NCBI GenBank assembly: GCA_004151065.3 | Contig: NWUY0300000521.1 | Coordinates: 44,076-67,194 of the forward strand | Length of the DNA stretch: 23,119 nucleotides | DNA from: Larix sibirica | Taxonomy: Eukaryota > Streptophyta > Pinopsida > Pinales > Pinaceae | Reading direction: 5' to 3' | Shown: in pieces, positions 1-9,139 of the stretch | Numbering within the stretch: position 1 is the first letter of the stretch | How the letters are laid out: each line of letters opens with the position of its first letter | The notes under the pieces: generated by a model | What the model was told of the DNA's origin: nothing | The model's database searches: none | The model's input: the letters and a program-made list of their open reading frames with translations, nothing else | Position numbers and translations under genes: made by a program

Positions 1-324
1 ACTTTTGATCACCCTCCATTGGTCATATGCTATCAGGGCTTGCTTGTGAATTATTTCTTTTATCCCCCAAAGATTAAATCAGAACTTGACGAACCCTTCA
101 GACTTGAAAGTCCTGCTATGGAGGCCTTAAAAAATATTAGTACTAACAGGTATGTTCAAAATTACTCCAACCTTGTTTCTTGCCCTAAGAATCTCTCCAT
201 GGCCTCAAGAAAGCTCCTCAAGTTTGGTATGCCCAAATGGATAACTTTCTTCTTAACACTAGTTTTTCTACTTGTCATCTCCACCCCAATATTTATACCA
301 AGAAAGTGGGAAACTATTTCATAA
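1..324 (+). CDS. Possible 3' end of an unrecognised gene with a C-terminal membrane segment
   Basis: The frame is open from the left edge (the first methionine is at 19) and stops at 324. The translation begins TFDHPPLVICYQG and ends with a basic stretch (SMASRKLLKFGMPKW) followed by about 20 hydrophobic residues (TFFLTLVFLLVISTPIFI) and a short tail. This could be the last exon of a tail-anchored or multi-pass protein whose start lies outside the window. I do not recognise a family, and in AT-rich DNA an open frame of this size can arise by chance. No splice acceptor or poly(A) signal decides the matter. The neighbouring sequence to the right is non-coding and repeat-rich. Confidence 0.2.
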   Translation, partial: TFDHPPLVICYQGLLVNYFFYPPKIKSELDEPFRLESPAMEALKNISTNRYVQNYSNLVSCPKNLSMASRKLLKFGMPKWITFFLTLVFLLVISTPIFIPRKWETIS

Positions 325-393
325 TCCTTGTTCTTTATGTGACGACCTTATTCTGAAAATATGTATAAGATTTAAATTCCAATATCATTGCAA

Positions 394-485
394 AACCATT
401 TATTTACATAAATTATTATTTATTTTATTTGAATTTTATAACCATTTATTTAAATAAATTATTATTTATTTATTTTATAAATGTA
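394..485. repeat. Local tandem duplication, period about 46 bp
   Basis: The string AACCATTTATTTA starts at 394 and again at 440. Both are followed by near-identical AT-rich sequence containing AAATTATTATTTATT. This is two copies only, with small differences. It sits in non-coding DNA just after the doubtful left-edge frame. Confidence 0.6.
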
Positions 486-950
486 ATGTTATTATTTTCT
501 TTTTCAAAGAAACCCTTCATGCTAAAAACAAATAAAAAATAAGCTTCAGACATGAATGAAAGAAGGAAAAAAATGCGAAGTATGATACAGAATGGAGATT
601 GCTCTGGACACGAATTAAAGAGAAAAAGCACTCTCAAATATAATAATGTAAAATTTGAAATTTATTCTATTTACAAGCTTATTTGAAGGAGAGATCTCGA
701 GCTTCCATTTCTTGTATTATGTTTACTGGAATAATTTGTAATCGACGTCTCTGCGATTATTAAGAGAACCGGTCGAACCATTAATCTACACAGAAACCCA
801 TCGATTTTTGTGTAGATTAATTGAAATGGATGCACTCCGTTTACTAGAGTCCTTGTAACACATTTAAATTTAAATATATGATAAAAATAAAATTATAATT
901 TAGAAATTTGTTAAATTTGACATTAGTTTTTTTTATGAGTTATAGAATAT
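486..950. other. Non-coding AT-rich stretch with one hairpin
   Basis: No frame of convincing length or recognisable translation occurs on either strand. The only structured element I see is the inverted repeat at 781-820, listed separately. Confidence 0.5.
781..820. repeat. Hairpin: 16-bp inverted repeat with 8-nt loop
   Basis: Arm TTAATCTACACAGAAA (781-796) pairs with TTTTTGTGTAGATTAA (805-820). There are fifteen Watson-Crick pairs and one G-T pair at 793/808, and the loop is CCCATCGA. The stem is far more regular than the surrounding AT-rich sequence. It could be the centre of a small foldback element or an RNA hairpin. It is too short for a typical plant miRNA precursor unless the pairing continues, which I do not see. 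Confidence 0.75.
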
Positions 951-1634
951 AGTCTTTTACATCTCACATGAGTTAAAATTAGCTTTAATGTGCTACTTGT
1001 CATTCATTGTATTAACGATGTTAAAAAAAAATCATGAAAGAGTAAAAGCAAATTTGATATAATATTTTTTATATAATTGTTAAATCTAGTAGTGTTTTAC
1101 TTCTTTAGTTTTACACCTGAATTTTATATTCCTCTGGAATAGAAAATCTTTTACATCTCAATTTTGAATTCCTCTCAAGTGAAAGATACGAAATCCTTTA
1201 CATCTCAATCTGAAATTCATCTGTTAAACCGAAATATGTGAATGATAAATCTTTTACATGTCAATTTGAAATTCATTTGTTCAATTTGAATGATCGCCCA
1301 ATGGGTAAATAACAATTCCTCGGACGGTTCAAGAAACAAGAAAAGCAGATTCAAGCATAATAATTTGGAGATAGCAATGTTAATTTTTAAAGAGGCTTTG
1401 ATTCGATATTGTTTTCTTTTATAGCTTTGTAATTTAGTCCTTTACATTTCAATTTTCTAGTCAGATGAATTTAACTTCTAACCGGAGTTGTAATCCTGCT
1501 TGTAAGGAGCCGTAATGATGTTAAAAACAGACTTAAGATATAAGATTATATTGACAAAGAGATTTAAGATTTAAGATTTGATATTGATGGTTGATATAGT
1601 TGTCTATTCTAATCCTTTACATTCAATGAATTCA
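951..1634 (+). repeat. Degenerate direct repeats with core TTTTACATCTCAATTTGAAATTC
   Basis: A diverged 25-32 bp motif recurs at about 951, 1145, 1192, 1248, 1435 and 1610, with a weaker version near 1107. The copies at 1145, 1192 and 1248 are closest together (spacings 47 and 56) and most alike: AATCYTTTACATSTCAAT, then GAAATTCATYTG or a near variant. The rest have drifted. This looks like an old, decayed minisatellite, or one sequence repeatedly re-copied. No coding potential is visible. Confidence 0.6.
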
Positions 1635-1683
1635 GCTGAACTTAAATGAAATATAATGTACAAATTCTAATAATATGGGAATT

Positions 1684-1804
1684 CTAGGAAGCATGCCATA
1701 AATTTTGTAAATACAAGTTAGTCCATGTTTTAGTCCTCTCCTCTCACCTCTCAGACATCTAGGAAGCATGCCATAAATTTTGTAAATACAAGTTAGTCCA
1801 TGTT
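1684..1804 (+). repeat. 46-bp direct repeat, period 75 bp
   Basis: The segment at 1684-1729 is repeated without visible change at 1759-1804; both begin CTAGGAAGCATGCCATAAAT. The 29 bp between them is pyrimidine-rich (CCTCTCCTCTCACCTCTC). Perfect identity in otherwise drifting DNA implies a recent event. A reverse-strand frame crossing both copies merely translates the repeat twice, so I do not call a gene. Confidence 0.85.
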
Positions 1805-2160
1805 CTCCATCCAATTACTTTTCTTTCATATACTTTCAGCTAATCTAATTTAACAGATCAAGCCTGCAGTAGCTTTTTTTATGTTTTATTTTATTATAAA
1901 CAATTTTTCATATATATAATAGAATCGCTATCTCGACCTACCTACCTATCATCATATTGCATATTTAACACCTAAATAATAGGGTCGAAAATATTTTGAA
2001 CTTAAAGGTAGTGTATCAGTTAGAAATTAGACGCCTTGTTTTGTGTTTTTAAATAGTGATAGGTCAAAGTTAAGTGCCATAAAGAAGTTATGGGTTATTT
2101 GTTCTCCATGCTCCATGATGCAGCTAGTTACTTGTTATCTACTGAAAGACACTCGACTAT

Positions 2161-2751
2161 AAAATCAATCTGGACAATACATTTTTCTCATTCTCCTTCA
2201 ATTTAGGAAAAACATAAATAGTAATTCACCCCATGTTTTAAGATATAAACACCTATCCATATAAAATTTAAAAAAATTATGAAAACTAAATATTATCATA
2301 CAAATAATCTTTTTCCATTTATCAAAAATATTTTGACCTTACCTGTAGCAATAGATATTTTCATAAACAGCTCTTCATATTCCAACAAATCTAATGATAT
2401 TTGCTATTCAAACGCACCGACGAAGAAAATGCATAAACCAGAGATTCCACCGATTCGTGAAGCTAACGTTGATCCCGCAGACAAACAAAGTCATCAAAGT
2501 ACATCGGGCCCACCGATGACGAAGCGAAGTCACCGACATCAGAATGATATTAAAGTTAGGGCAACAACATATAATATATATCACATCTTTGAATTTAATA
2601 ACATTTAAAAAAAACATATGTCATAACACTTTTATAATATTTCGGTGTAAAAAAAATTAATTTGATGATATTTTAAGAAAAAATTATGTTACATTCAAAC
2701 GGAAACTATATTTTATAAGAATAAATAAAATATAAATTTATTAGTTTATGA
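2161..2751 (+). repeat. Long direct repeat, copy 1 (ends at an undetermined base)
   Basis: This aligns without gaps to 5756-6346 (offset 3595). Three differences occur near the left end (2173, 2177, 2182). By eye, 2183-2751 is identical to the other copy. The identity stops exactly where the single N stands at 2752; after it the two copies are unrelated. The segment has open frames of 109 aa (+) and 69 aa (-), but neither translation is recognisable. Four CACCGA motifs lie at 2415, 2448, 2511 and 2531. The simplest readings are a contig-end overlap placed twice, or a recent duplication. Confidence 0.9.
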
Positions 2752-2752
2752 N
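2752..2752. other. Undetermined base, possible contig join
   Basis: A lone N coincides with the abrupt end of copy 1 of the long direct repeat. A one-base N exactly at a homology breakpoint suggests a closed gap or a join of two assemblies rather than a poor base call. Confidence 0.6.
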
Positions 2753-3960
2753 GTGGAGTATTGACCCATCTTGTTGGGAAACCAATAGTATTGATAAATG
2801 GTATTAGGGTTTTTCCCTCTTTTTGAATTTTTTTTTTTATTTTTTTTTCTTTTTTACTTTTCTTTTAGGGATTTTGGACCCTTTGTTTCAAGGGTTTTTG
2901 ACATTTTGTGAAGGAATTTCATTAATTAGGGAGGGATATAATAAATTTTCAAATTACTTTTTAATGTTTTAATTTATTTATATTCAATATTCTTAAAGAA
3001 ACTTATTTTTTTAATACTTTTATTTCTCTTATCTCACTAAAAGATCAATTTTATTTATATACTTAAATTAATTACACTAATAGGTGTTAATATCTTAGAG
3101 TTTGGGGCGAACTACTATCTATGTTTTGCTTAGATTGAAGGAGGATGGGACAAGTGTCCTCTCGAGATGGATTTTATGCGTAGTTCAAAATTCAAAATAA
3201 GCAATTAAAAAAATAAAAATAAAATTAAATAAAAAGATCGTTGATAAATGATGCATGGATAGCTCATGACTCATGCATAGATAAAGGTAGAAAAAACAAA
3301 GCTACACAAAGTAGACCAAGCATGGACCATGGAGTAGTAAGTTCAACCATCTTCGCTCTTCAAAGCTAGGAAGCCGTATACTAAGCATGGAAATTTCATT
3401 ACATTTGTGGCCACACGAAGTCTTACATAAATGAATGATATCATAAAATCTAATATAATATATTTAATAATAATGAAACCTTTTTATTTTTTTAATTGTC
3501 TATAGCTGCCAACAATCAATTAAAAATAGTCCAGTCGTAGTCATTTCATAATAATAAAATATATTTTAATCACAATTATAAATTATAAATATTTCATTTT
3601 ATAGAGTTAGACTTTAATAAGTGATAAGTTAAGACTTTAATAATTCATAGTTATATGTTTAGTGACGATAAATCGCATTAAACTTCCGTGCGTCTATGGG
3701 TTGTTCACCAATTGTTTTTATGAGCGTTAGGCTGACGATAAAGTCATATGAGAAGCTGAGAACAAAGAAAGTGGATTTCTCAGTTGATGAGCACGACACG
3801 GCATATACTCATGGTAGCTGCGTTCTGACTAGCTATTTACTTAAATAATTTAGTCCACATAATGGGCCCCGCAAAAACTATTGGAAATATAATGTTACCT
3901 ATCATTATTTTACCCTCTTTTTACTTTCAACACCTAATTTCCCTCCTTGATGTGTTTGAC
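2753..3960. other. Non-coding AT-rich DNA upstream of the GDU-like gene
   Basis: No usable frame is present. A T-rich tract lies at about 2817-2873. A short imperfect duplication (GTTAGACTTTAATAA at 3606 and GTTAAGACTTTAATAA at 3628) and paired GATGCATGG/CATGCATAG strings near 3248-3280 (RY-like CATGCA) are the only patterns I see. Confidence 0.5.
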
Positions 3961-3976
3961 ACAGACGCATTATAAA

Positions 3977-4695
3977 ACCATAAGAAAAAAGGTCGCCTTC
4001 GTCACCGACCCAACGTGAAAATTGAGAACATCCATTATGAAACGACGCCACTATTTAGTCGTTGACCCAATGTGAAAAATGTTGGAATTCTTAACTTTTA
4101 TTTGTTTTATTGTGTGAAAAATGCTGGAATTATTAACTTTTATTTGTTTTATTGTTTAATGTGTATTCTTCATTTTAGTATAATTTTATGGTTTGTTTAT
4201 GTATTATAGTGTATGGTTTGTTTAAGTATTAGTTATTGTAAGGTAGATTTTGTCTATATTGTTATGTTGTTCGATTGGGTTTAATTTTGTTAGATCTATT
4301 TTATTCTTTACAACTAATTAATTAGTGTAATTATTATTGTGTGTTTATGTTGAAACAAAGCTTGATGAATATGTGATAAAACCATCGTTAAAAATGCCAG
4401 CCAACGTGAAAAATGAGAACCACCCCACCATGAAGCACACAGACAACCTATACAACCATAAGAAAAAGGTCGCCTTCGTGGCCGAGTCAACGTGAAAAAT
4501 GCGAGCCACCCATCATGATGCACACCAACCTTAGCTTTTCCTGTATATATCCCTTTCTCGAGACTTCACTTTCTTCTGGGTTCTGAGCGAACGTGAAAAA
4601 TTGGACCCAGCCATCATGAAGCCCACGAACCCTAGTTTTTTCTGCATATATGCTTTGTCCTCCCTTTGTCCGGCCCTAACTTCACTTTTTTTAGG
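3977..4695 (+). promoter_or_regulatory. Modular upstream region of the GDU-like gene with repeated ACGTGAAAA boxes
   Basis: A module with core CAACGTGAAAAATG followed by a CCATCATGAAGC-like string recurs. ACGTG is intact at 4013, 4404, 4490 and 4591, and one decayed copy reads ATGTG (4070). Around 3977-4050 and 4456-4525 the similarity extends left over CATAAGAAAAAGGTCGCC. The 4490 and 4591 modules form a tandem duplication of about 101 bp, each continuing into a TATATA-type string (4544-4550; CATATATG at 4645-4652) and an ACTTCACTTT stretch. ACGTG is the core of plant ABRE/G-box elements bound by bZIP factors. That these boxes regulate the downstream gene is inference from position. Confidence 0.55.
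4071..4152 (+). repeat. Tandem duplication, 40-bp unit, period 42 bp
   Basis: TGTGAAAAATGTTGGAATTC... (4071-4110) recurs as TGTGAAAAATGCTGGAATTA... (4113-4152), with two differences visible. The unit begins inside one of the upstream ACGTG-like modules, so it copied part of that module. A second small tandem pair, TATGGTTTGTTTATGTATTA (4187) and TATGGTTTGTTTAAGTATTA (4212), follows with period 25. Confidence 0.8.
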
Positions 4696-4901
4696 TGAAT
4701 TGCTGAGTAGAACATAGATTAAGTTGACCAAATAAGTTATATTGATGGTACTCAGAGCTTTTGAGTCACTTCCATACGGGACAACCAATCACAAATCATA
4801 GTCGGTTAATGGTTTCCTGCCGCACGCGAATAATGACTGTTGTTGTTACTCTGAGGCCGATCACTTTATAGAATTTTGTAGCATATTCCAATAGTCTAGA
4901 T

Positions 4902-4909
4902 TTATATAT
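4902..4909 (+). promoter_or_regulatory. Candidate TATA box of the GDU-like gene
   Basis: TTATATAT lies about 150 bp before the start codon at 5057. That would give a leader of roughly 120 bases, typical for a plant gene. Two other TATA-like strings (4544, 4645) lie further upstream, so the true start site is uncertain. Confidence 0.35.
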
Positions 4910-4948
4910 GAATGCCATAACTCCAACCCATTTTGAGAGTATCATACA

Positions 4949-5048
4949 ATGATCACCCAAGTTTACGAAAGGAATTTGGGTGTGAAGAGTCTCACGGAAT
5001 GATCAGCGAAAGTTTATGAGAGGAATCTGGGTCTGAAGGGTAATACAG
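4949..5048 (+). repeat. 50-bp imperfect tandem duplication in the presumed 5' leader
   Basis: The first unit, from about 4949, contains GATCACCCAAGTTTACGAAA, then GGAATTTGGGTGTGAAGAG. The second, from about 4999, contains GATCAGCGAAAGTTTATGAG, then AGGAATCTGGGTCTGAAGGG. The second unit ends nine bases before the start codon at 5057. Whether it affects translation cannot be told from sequence. It is one of many two-copy duplications in this window. Confidence 0.75.
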
Positions 5049-5056
5049 GCCGAACA

Positions 5057-5398
5057 ATGGCAATGGTGATGATAAATGATATTAGCCCAGCAAACAGCCA
5101 AATATCCGCAGGGAAGTCACCAGTTGTCTCTCTATTGAGTGGAACGGGTGCCATTCTCGTCCTCATAGCTTTTGCTTTGATTATTCTCGCATGGTCGTGC
5201 TTCAATGAGTGCACTATGAAAGGTCAAGAAAATAACAGATCGGAGCATCATAATGTTATAGAGCTTCGCGGTGGCGGAAAGAATATGTCAAAGGTTGCGA
5301 ATGAAAAGGACGATTTGAGAGTAATTGTGATTATGGCTGGCGATGACAAGCCGACCTTTATTGCTCAACCAACGTCTGTGGCTGCTGCAATCAATTAA
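5057..5398 (+). CDS. GLUTAMINE DUMPER-like single-pass membrane protein
   Basis: This 113-aa single-exon protein matches the plant GDU family by layout and motif. A short N-terminus ends in SPVVSLLSG. One membrane segment follows at about residues 30-47 (GAILVLIAFALIILAWSC), then a polar region. The family's signature VIMAG box is at about 88-103 (RVIVIMAGDDKPTFIA), and the tail is short and Ala-rich. Length fits the family, whose members are often about 110-160 aa. Known GDUs raise amino acid export when overproduced, and the VIMAG region contacts a RING ubiquitin ligase (LOG2 in Arabidopsis). The start is the first ATG after an in-frame TGA at 5000, and its context AACAATGGC is a good plant initiation context. 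Oddity: the WRSPxPYLFGG stretch usual before the membrane segment is reduced to SPVVSLLSG. I cannot assign an orthologue number. Confidence 0.82.
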   Translation: MAMVMINDISPANSQISAGKSPVVSLLSGTGAILVLIAFALIILAWSCFNECTMKGQENNRSEHHNVIELRGGGKNMSKVANEKDDLRVIVIMAGDDKPTFIAQPTSVAAAIN

Positions 5399-5755
5399 AA
5401 TCTCCACCACACTGCGTTGCCCAGTGAGCTTCTATTTTTTCTTTTTCTGGTATAGCAGCTCTGGGCGTGGAATATTATTTCGTATATAGAGCCGCGGCCA
5501 GAGAGATTGAATTTCTATCACTCTTTCTGTTAGATATATAGAATGATAAATATTTTTATCATTTTTTTTTTGTCATAAAATATGCTTAGATGTAATTACT
5601 TATTGTTTTCCATGCTTTAGTTATATCAGCTATTTGTTACCTCTTTTTTAGTTAAATGGGTTGTTTATCTATTATCTATGCATGAGCTACAAGTAATTCA
5701 TGCATCCGCTTTCATTTTTTACAATTGTTTAGTTCAAATTTTGAAGAACGACCAT
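5399..5755. other. Downstream flank of the GDU-like gene
   Basis: This presumably holds the 3' untranslated region. It is AT-rich with a T-run near 5560 and no further frame. I see no clean AATAAA; AATGATAAATATTT near 5542 is a possible near-upstream element. Weak similarity to sequence before copy 1 of the long repeat (CCATGCT...CAGCTA, near 2110 and 5610) hints that the duplication was once longer. Confidence 0.3.
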
Positions 5756-6346
5756 AAAATCAATCTGTACAGTACACTTTTCTCATTCTCCTTCAATTTA
5801 GGAAAAACATAAATAGTAATTCACCCCATGTTTTAAGATATAAACACCTATCCATATAAAATTTAAAAAAATTATGAAAACTAAATATTATCATACAAAT
5901 AATCTTTTTCCATTTATCAAAAATATTTTGACCTTACCTGTAGCAATAGATATTTTCATAAACAGCTCTTCATATTCCAACAAATCTAATGATATTTGCT
6001 ATTCAAACGCACCGACGAAGAAAATGCATAAACCAGAGATTCCACCGATTCGTGAAGCTAACGTTGATCCCGCAGACAAACAAAGTCATCAAAGTACATC
6101 GGGCCCACCGATGACGAAGCGAAGTCACCGACATCAGAATGATATTAAAGTTAGGGCAACAACATATAATATATATCACATCTTTGAATTTAATAACATT
6201 TAAAAAAAACATATGTCATAACACTTTTATAATATTTCGGTGTAAAAAAAATTAATTTGATGATATTTTAAGAAAAAATTATGTTACATTCAAACGGAAA
6301 CTATATTTTATAAGAATAAATAAAATATAAATTTATTAGTTTATGA
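5756..6346 (+). repeat. Long direct repeat, copy 2
   Basis: This is the partner of 2161-2751. Here the sequence runs on without a break into AT-rich DNA, so this copy seems native to its site. It starts about 360 bp after the GDU-like stop codon. The open frames inside (109 aa +, 69 aa -) are the same as in copy 1. Their translations show no family, and the frame being open in both copies adds no evidence because the DNA is identical. Confidence 0.9.
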
Positions 6347-7859
6347 CATAAAAGTATTGAAAATTTTGTATTAATAAAAATATTTAAAATTGAAAAAGTG
6401 ATGGATGAAATTTTAAATTTGTATAGTTCTCTAATTTTTTTTAACAAAAGATGTTAAATAATTCTGTAACAACAAATTTAAAATAAAAATAAATTTCTCA
6501 ATTTTTCAAGAGCAGGTCAACATCATTCTAAGAGAAGGACACTCACTTTCATCACATGTTAATAATATTTAAATAGAAAATCTTAATTCATAAGAATAAT
6601 AAAACTAAAAAATAATTAATAGTGATAATATTAACACTATTTCCAATTCCTTTATATTAATTTTCCACACATATATATTGTGGTATTTTTGTCAAACTAA
6701 TTTTAATATTAACTTTTGTATCAATATAATTACCAAATTCCAATTTGAAACTCCATTTAAATTTCAACACTTTTTGGAACTCCATTTGGTCTATATAACA
6801 CCGAATTTACATTACTATTGCTAATTGAGTATATTAAGGTAAGTTCTAGGCATGAAAGATAGGTGTTACATCTCAAATTGCTTTGATAATCAATTATCAA
6901 CAATATGTTGTAGCAAAATTTATAACTCCATCTTCACCATGTATATAGTATACAAATAGAATTGTCTTAAACATGAACATGTCATAGCTACATAATTTGG
7001 ACAGTGAAAGAGTTATTGATTTCTGATTTCAATTCAAAATTTATTTACCAAAATTCTCCCTTAGTAATTCACCAATACTCAAAAGTCTAATTTAAACAAG
7101 TTAGTGTTCCTAAAAATAAAAATAAAAAACCATAAAAACTTTAATACTATAACTGAAAGCTATGATTCATTCAAAATAAATCCCAAAATGAAAAAAAGGA
7201 AAAGCCATTATCTAACTGAAGTCTATGATTGCATAGACAATGAAGTCAAATACCTATTCATTCCTAATACCATTAAAAAATTTATTCTCCATCAATGGAT
7301 GGGAATGGTATAATTAGAGTATAGGGTGTTAGATATACAAGGTTTTTTAAATAGTTTTGCTGAATGTGAAAATATATCTCCATATATCAGAATACACATG
7401 GATTATAGAAAGATTTTCCAAACCAAATTAAGCAAACCCAGTTAATCCTAAGCAAATTCAGTTAACTTCAATAATTCAGTGAACGTATTCATTTTCCCCC
7501 AAATTTATTAACTAAAAGGATATCAATATGGACACAAAAAATTATCAATATGGGGAAATGACAATTTATGGTTGGAGGAATGTTGTTATCTTCTCCATCC
7601 GGATTCAAATCTAGCTCAGTGACACTTGCTCCTTGGGAACCGATCTTTAACTATGTAACAATTGTAATTCCTCCAAAATAACAAATATTAACATTTCTTT
7701 TAATAAATATAGTCAAAATATATGACAATTAACCATTTTACAAATAGTAAAAAAAACACTAATCTTATAGCAAAAGTGTATCATGGCCTATTTAAAAAAC
7801 AGTGTTGTAAGTTATAAGCCATTGAAGTTTCAAAGTGATTTTTTTAACTGTATTCATTC
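6347..7859. other. Non-coding AT-rich stretch
   Basis: The longest forward frame (7104-7313, 69 aa) is Lys/Asn-rich, as expected of chance translation of A-rich DNA, and I do not call it. A small tandem pair, TAAGCAAACCCAGTTAATCC and TAAGCAAATTCAGTTAACTT, lies near 7430-7470. Nothing else is recognisable. Confidence 0.5.
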
Positions 7860-7955
7860 ATCTATGGACTTAGAAGATTAGAATTTAAATGGTTTTATTT
7901 ACAATTTATATAACATTGATCTATGGATTTAAAAGATTAGATTTTAGATTGTTTA
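7860..7955 (+). repeat. Direct repeat, period 59 bp
   Basis: ATCTATGGACTTAGAAGATT (7860) and ATCTATGGATTTAAAAGATT (7919) are each followed by related AT-rich sequence. The pair has two imperfect copies in non-coding DNA. Confidence 0.6.
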
Positions 7956-8217
7956 ACTGTCTGCAATGTAAAAAAAATTAATTTTTTTATTTATCTTTGT
8001 TTGCACTGTAAAATAAGATTAATCTATAAAAATTATTGATTTCATTGTAAAAGAAGATTATTCTTCTTTCAAATCAATACACATCAGTCATTATCCATAT
8101 GTTACTTTAAAAATGGATAAAACTTGCAACACATTTATGATGTGAAATGCTGTGAAATTTTAATTCGTGATTTTTTTAAAAGATATTACACAGTGAAACA
8201 GCATTCTTTTCCTTTTT

Positions 8218-8296
8218 GAGATGAAAGTCAGTAATGGAAGGTAGAGCCATTTTTTCTTGAGATGAAAGTCAATAATGGAAAGTAAAGCCATTTTTT
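8218..8296 (+). repeat. Tandem duplication, 38-bp unit, period 41 bp
   Basis: GAGATGAAAGTCAGTAATGG (8218) and GAGATGAAAGTCAATAATGG (8259) are each followed by AAAGTARAGCCATTTTTT or a near match. A third, shorter start GAGATGAAAG occurs at 8311. Confidence 0.8.
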
Positions 8297-8514
8297 AATA
8301 AAGAAGTACTGAGATGAAAGCTACCAATACTCAACATCAACCTACAGAGTTGAAGCATCAACCATTCGACATTACAAGTTACTTTAATTAAGATTCGGTA
8401 GTTCAACATTCCCATTTGAATACTGAGTGGTTTTGACCAATATGGAGAGACCCAACTTCATGTGATCTCCATAGAGAACTGGATTTGAAAGAATACTAAA
8501 CTTTAAAGACTTGA

Positions 8515-8745
8515 ATGACATCGTTGATTGTATGGAGAAGCTGCCTTGATAGCGCAATAGAGGTCAAATCAACATGGCTGGCTACGTTGAAACTCGAGAG
8601 AGACCTTCGCCGCAGCTGCGAGGCACTTTGCATGAAGGAAGAATATATAAGAAAATCAAAATTCATTGACAATTACAATAACATAGAATATTTAAATTTT
8701 TGTATCAAATTTTATAATTTTTGTGTAAAAAATTTCAAAATTTAA
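8515..8745 (+). other. Small GC-richer island with a short open frame
   Basis: About 8560-8640 is notably richer in G and C than its surroundings and contains CTTCGCCGCAGCTGCGAGG. The forward frame (76 aa) includes a basic, helix-like stretch (WLATLKLERDLRRSCEALCM) before becoming an AT-driven tail. It could be a fragment of an old exon or of a transposed gene piece. I recognise no family in any frame, so I do not call it a gene. Confidence 0.2.
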
Positions 8746-8839
8746 GTTTAAGGTAAATTTCAGAATAGTTTTATTTAATTTTTTGTTGTTATCAAGTCAA
8801 TGTTACTCAAGTTATGTGACAACATCTCCACCATATTAA

Positions 8840-8907
8840 ATTGTAAAGCATTTTGAGGAAAACTTGATTCAATATTGTAAAGCACTTTGAAAAAAACTTG
8901 ATTCAAT
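8840..8907 (+). repeat. Perfectly adjacent tandem duplication, 34-bp unit
   Basis: ATTGTAAAGCATTTTGAGGA... (8840-8873) is followed directly by ATTGTAAAGCACTTTGAAAA... (8874-8907). Both end CTTGATTCAAT. A few substitutions separate the copies. Confidence 0.85.
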
Positions 8908-9007
8908 GTTAAAAAAGGACTACAGACTACATGAAGGAAAAGACAAAGACATAAGGAAATTTGTTTCTAGACTTGCATAAATTTAGATTCAGAAATTCTC
9001 ATTACAA

Positions 9008-9139
9008 CTATTATGAAAAAGTCATTCCACAATGAACAGGTGAAAATGGCATACACTGACAGATGAAGAAAATCTATTATGAAAAAGTCATTCCATAATG
9101 AACAGGTGAAAAGGGCATACAATGACAGATGAAGAAAAG
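9008..9139 (+). repeat. Perfectly adjacent tandem duplication, 66-bp unit
   Basis: Units 9008-9073 and 9074-9139 both begin CTATTATGAAAAAGTCATTC and end CAGATGAAGAAAA plus one base. I count about four substitutions and no gaps, so the duplication is fairly young. Confidence 0.9.

Noticed and set aside
2279-2608. 109-aa forward frame, present again at 5874-6203
   Set aside because: Its presence in both copies only reflects identical DNA. The translation has no motif and AT-rich codons at both ends, and a 69-aa reverse frame overlaps it.
4314-4788. Reverse-strand frames of 69 and 85 aa upstream of the GDU-like gene
   Set aside because: They run through the repeated promoter modules in reverse and have no motif.
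5014-5214. 66-aa reverse-strand frame
   Set aside because: It is antisense to the N-terminal half of the GDU-like gene.
2161-6346. The long direct repeats as LTRs of a retrotransposon enclosing the GDU-like gene
   Set aside because: No TG...CA ends, primer-binding site, polypurine tract or gag/pol lie between them. Kept only as a minor alternative in the finding.
7590-7640. tRNA-like string GGATTCAAATCTAGCTCAG
   Set aside because: It resembles a T-arm only over a few bases; no cloverleaf or other arms can be drawn.
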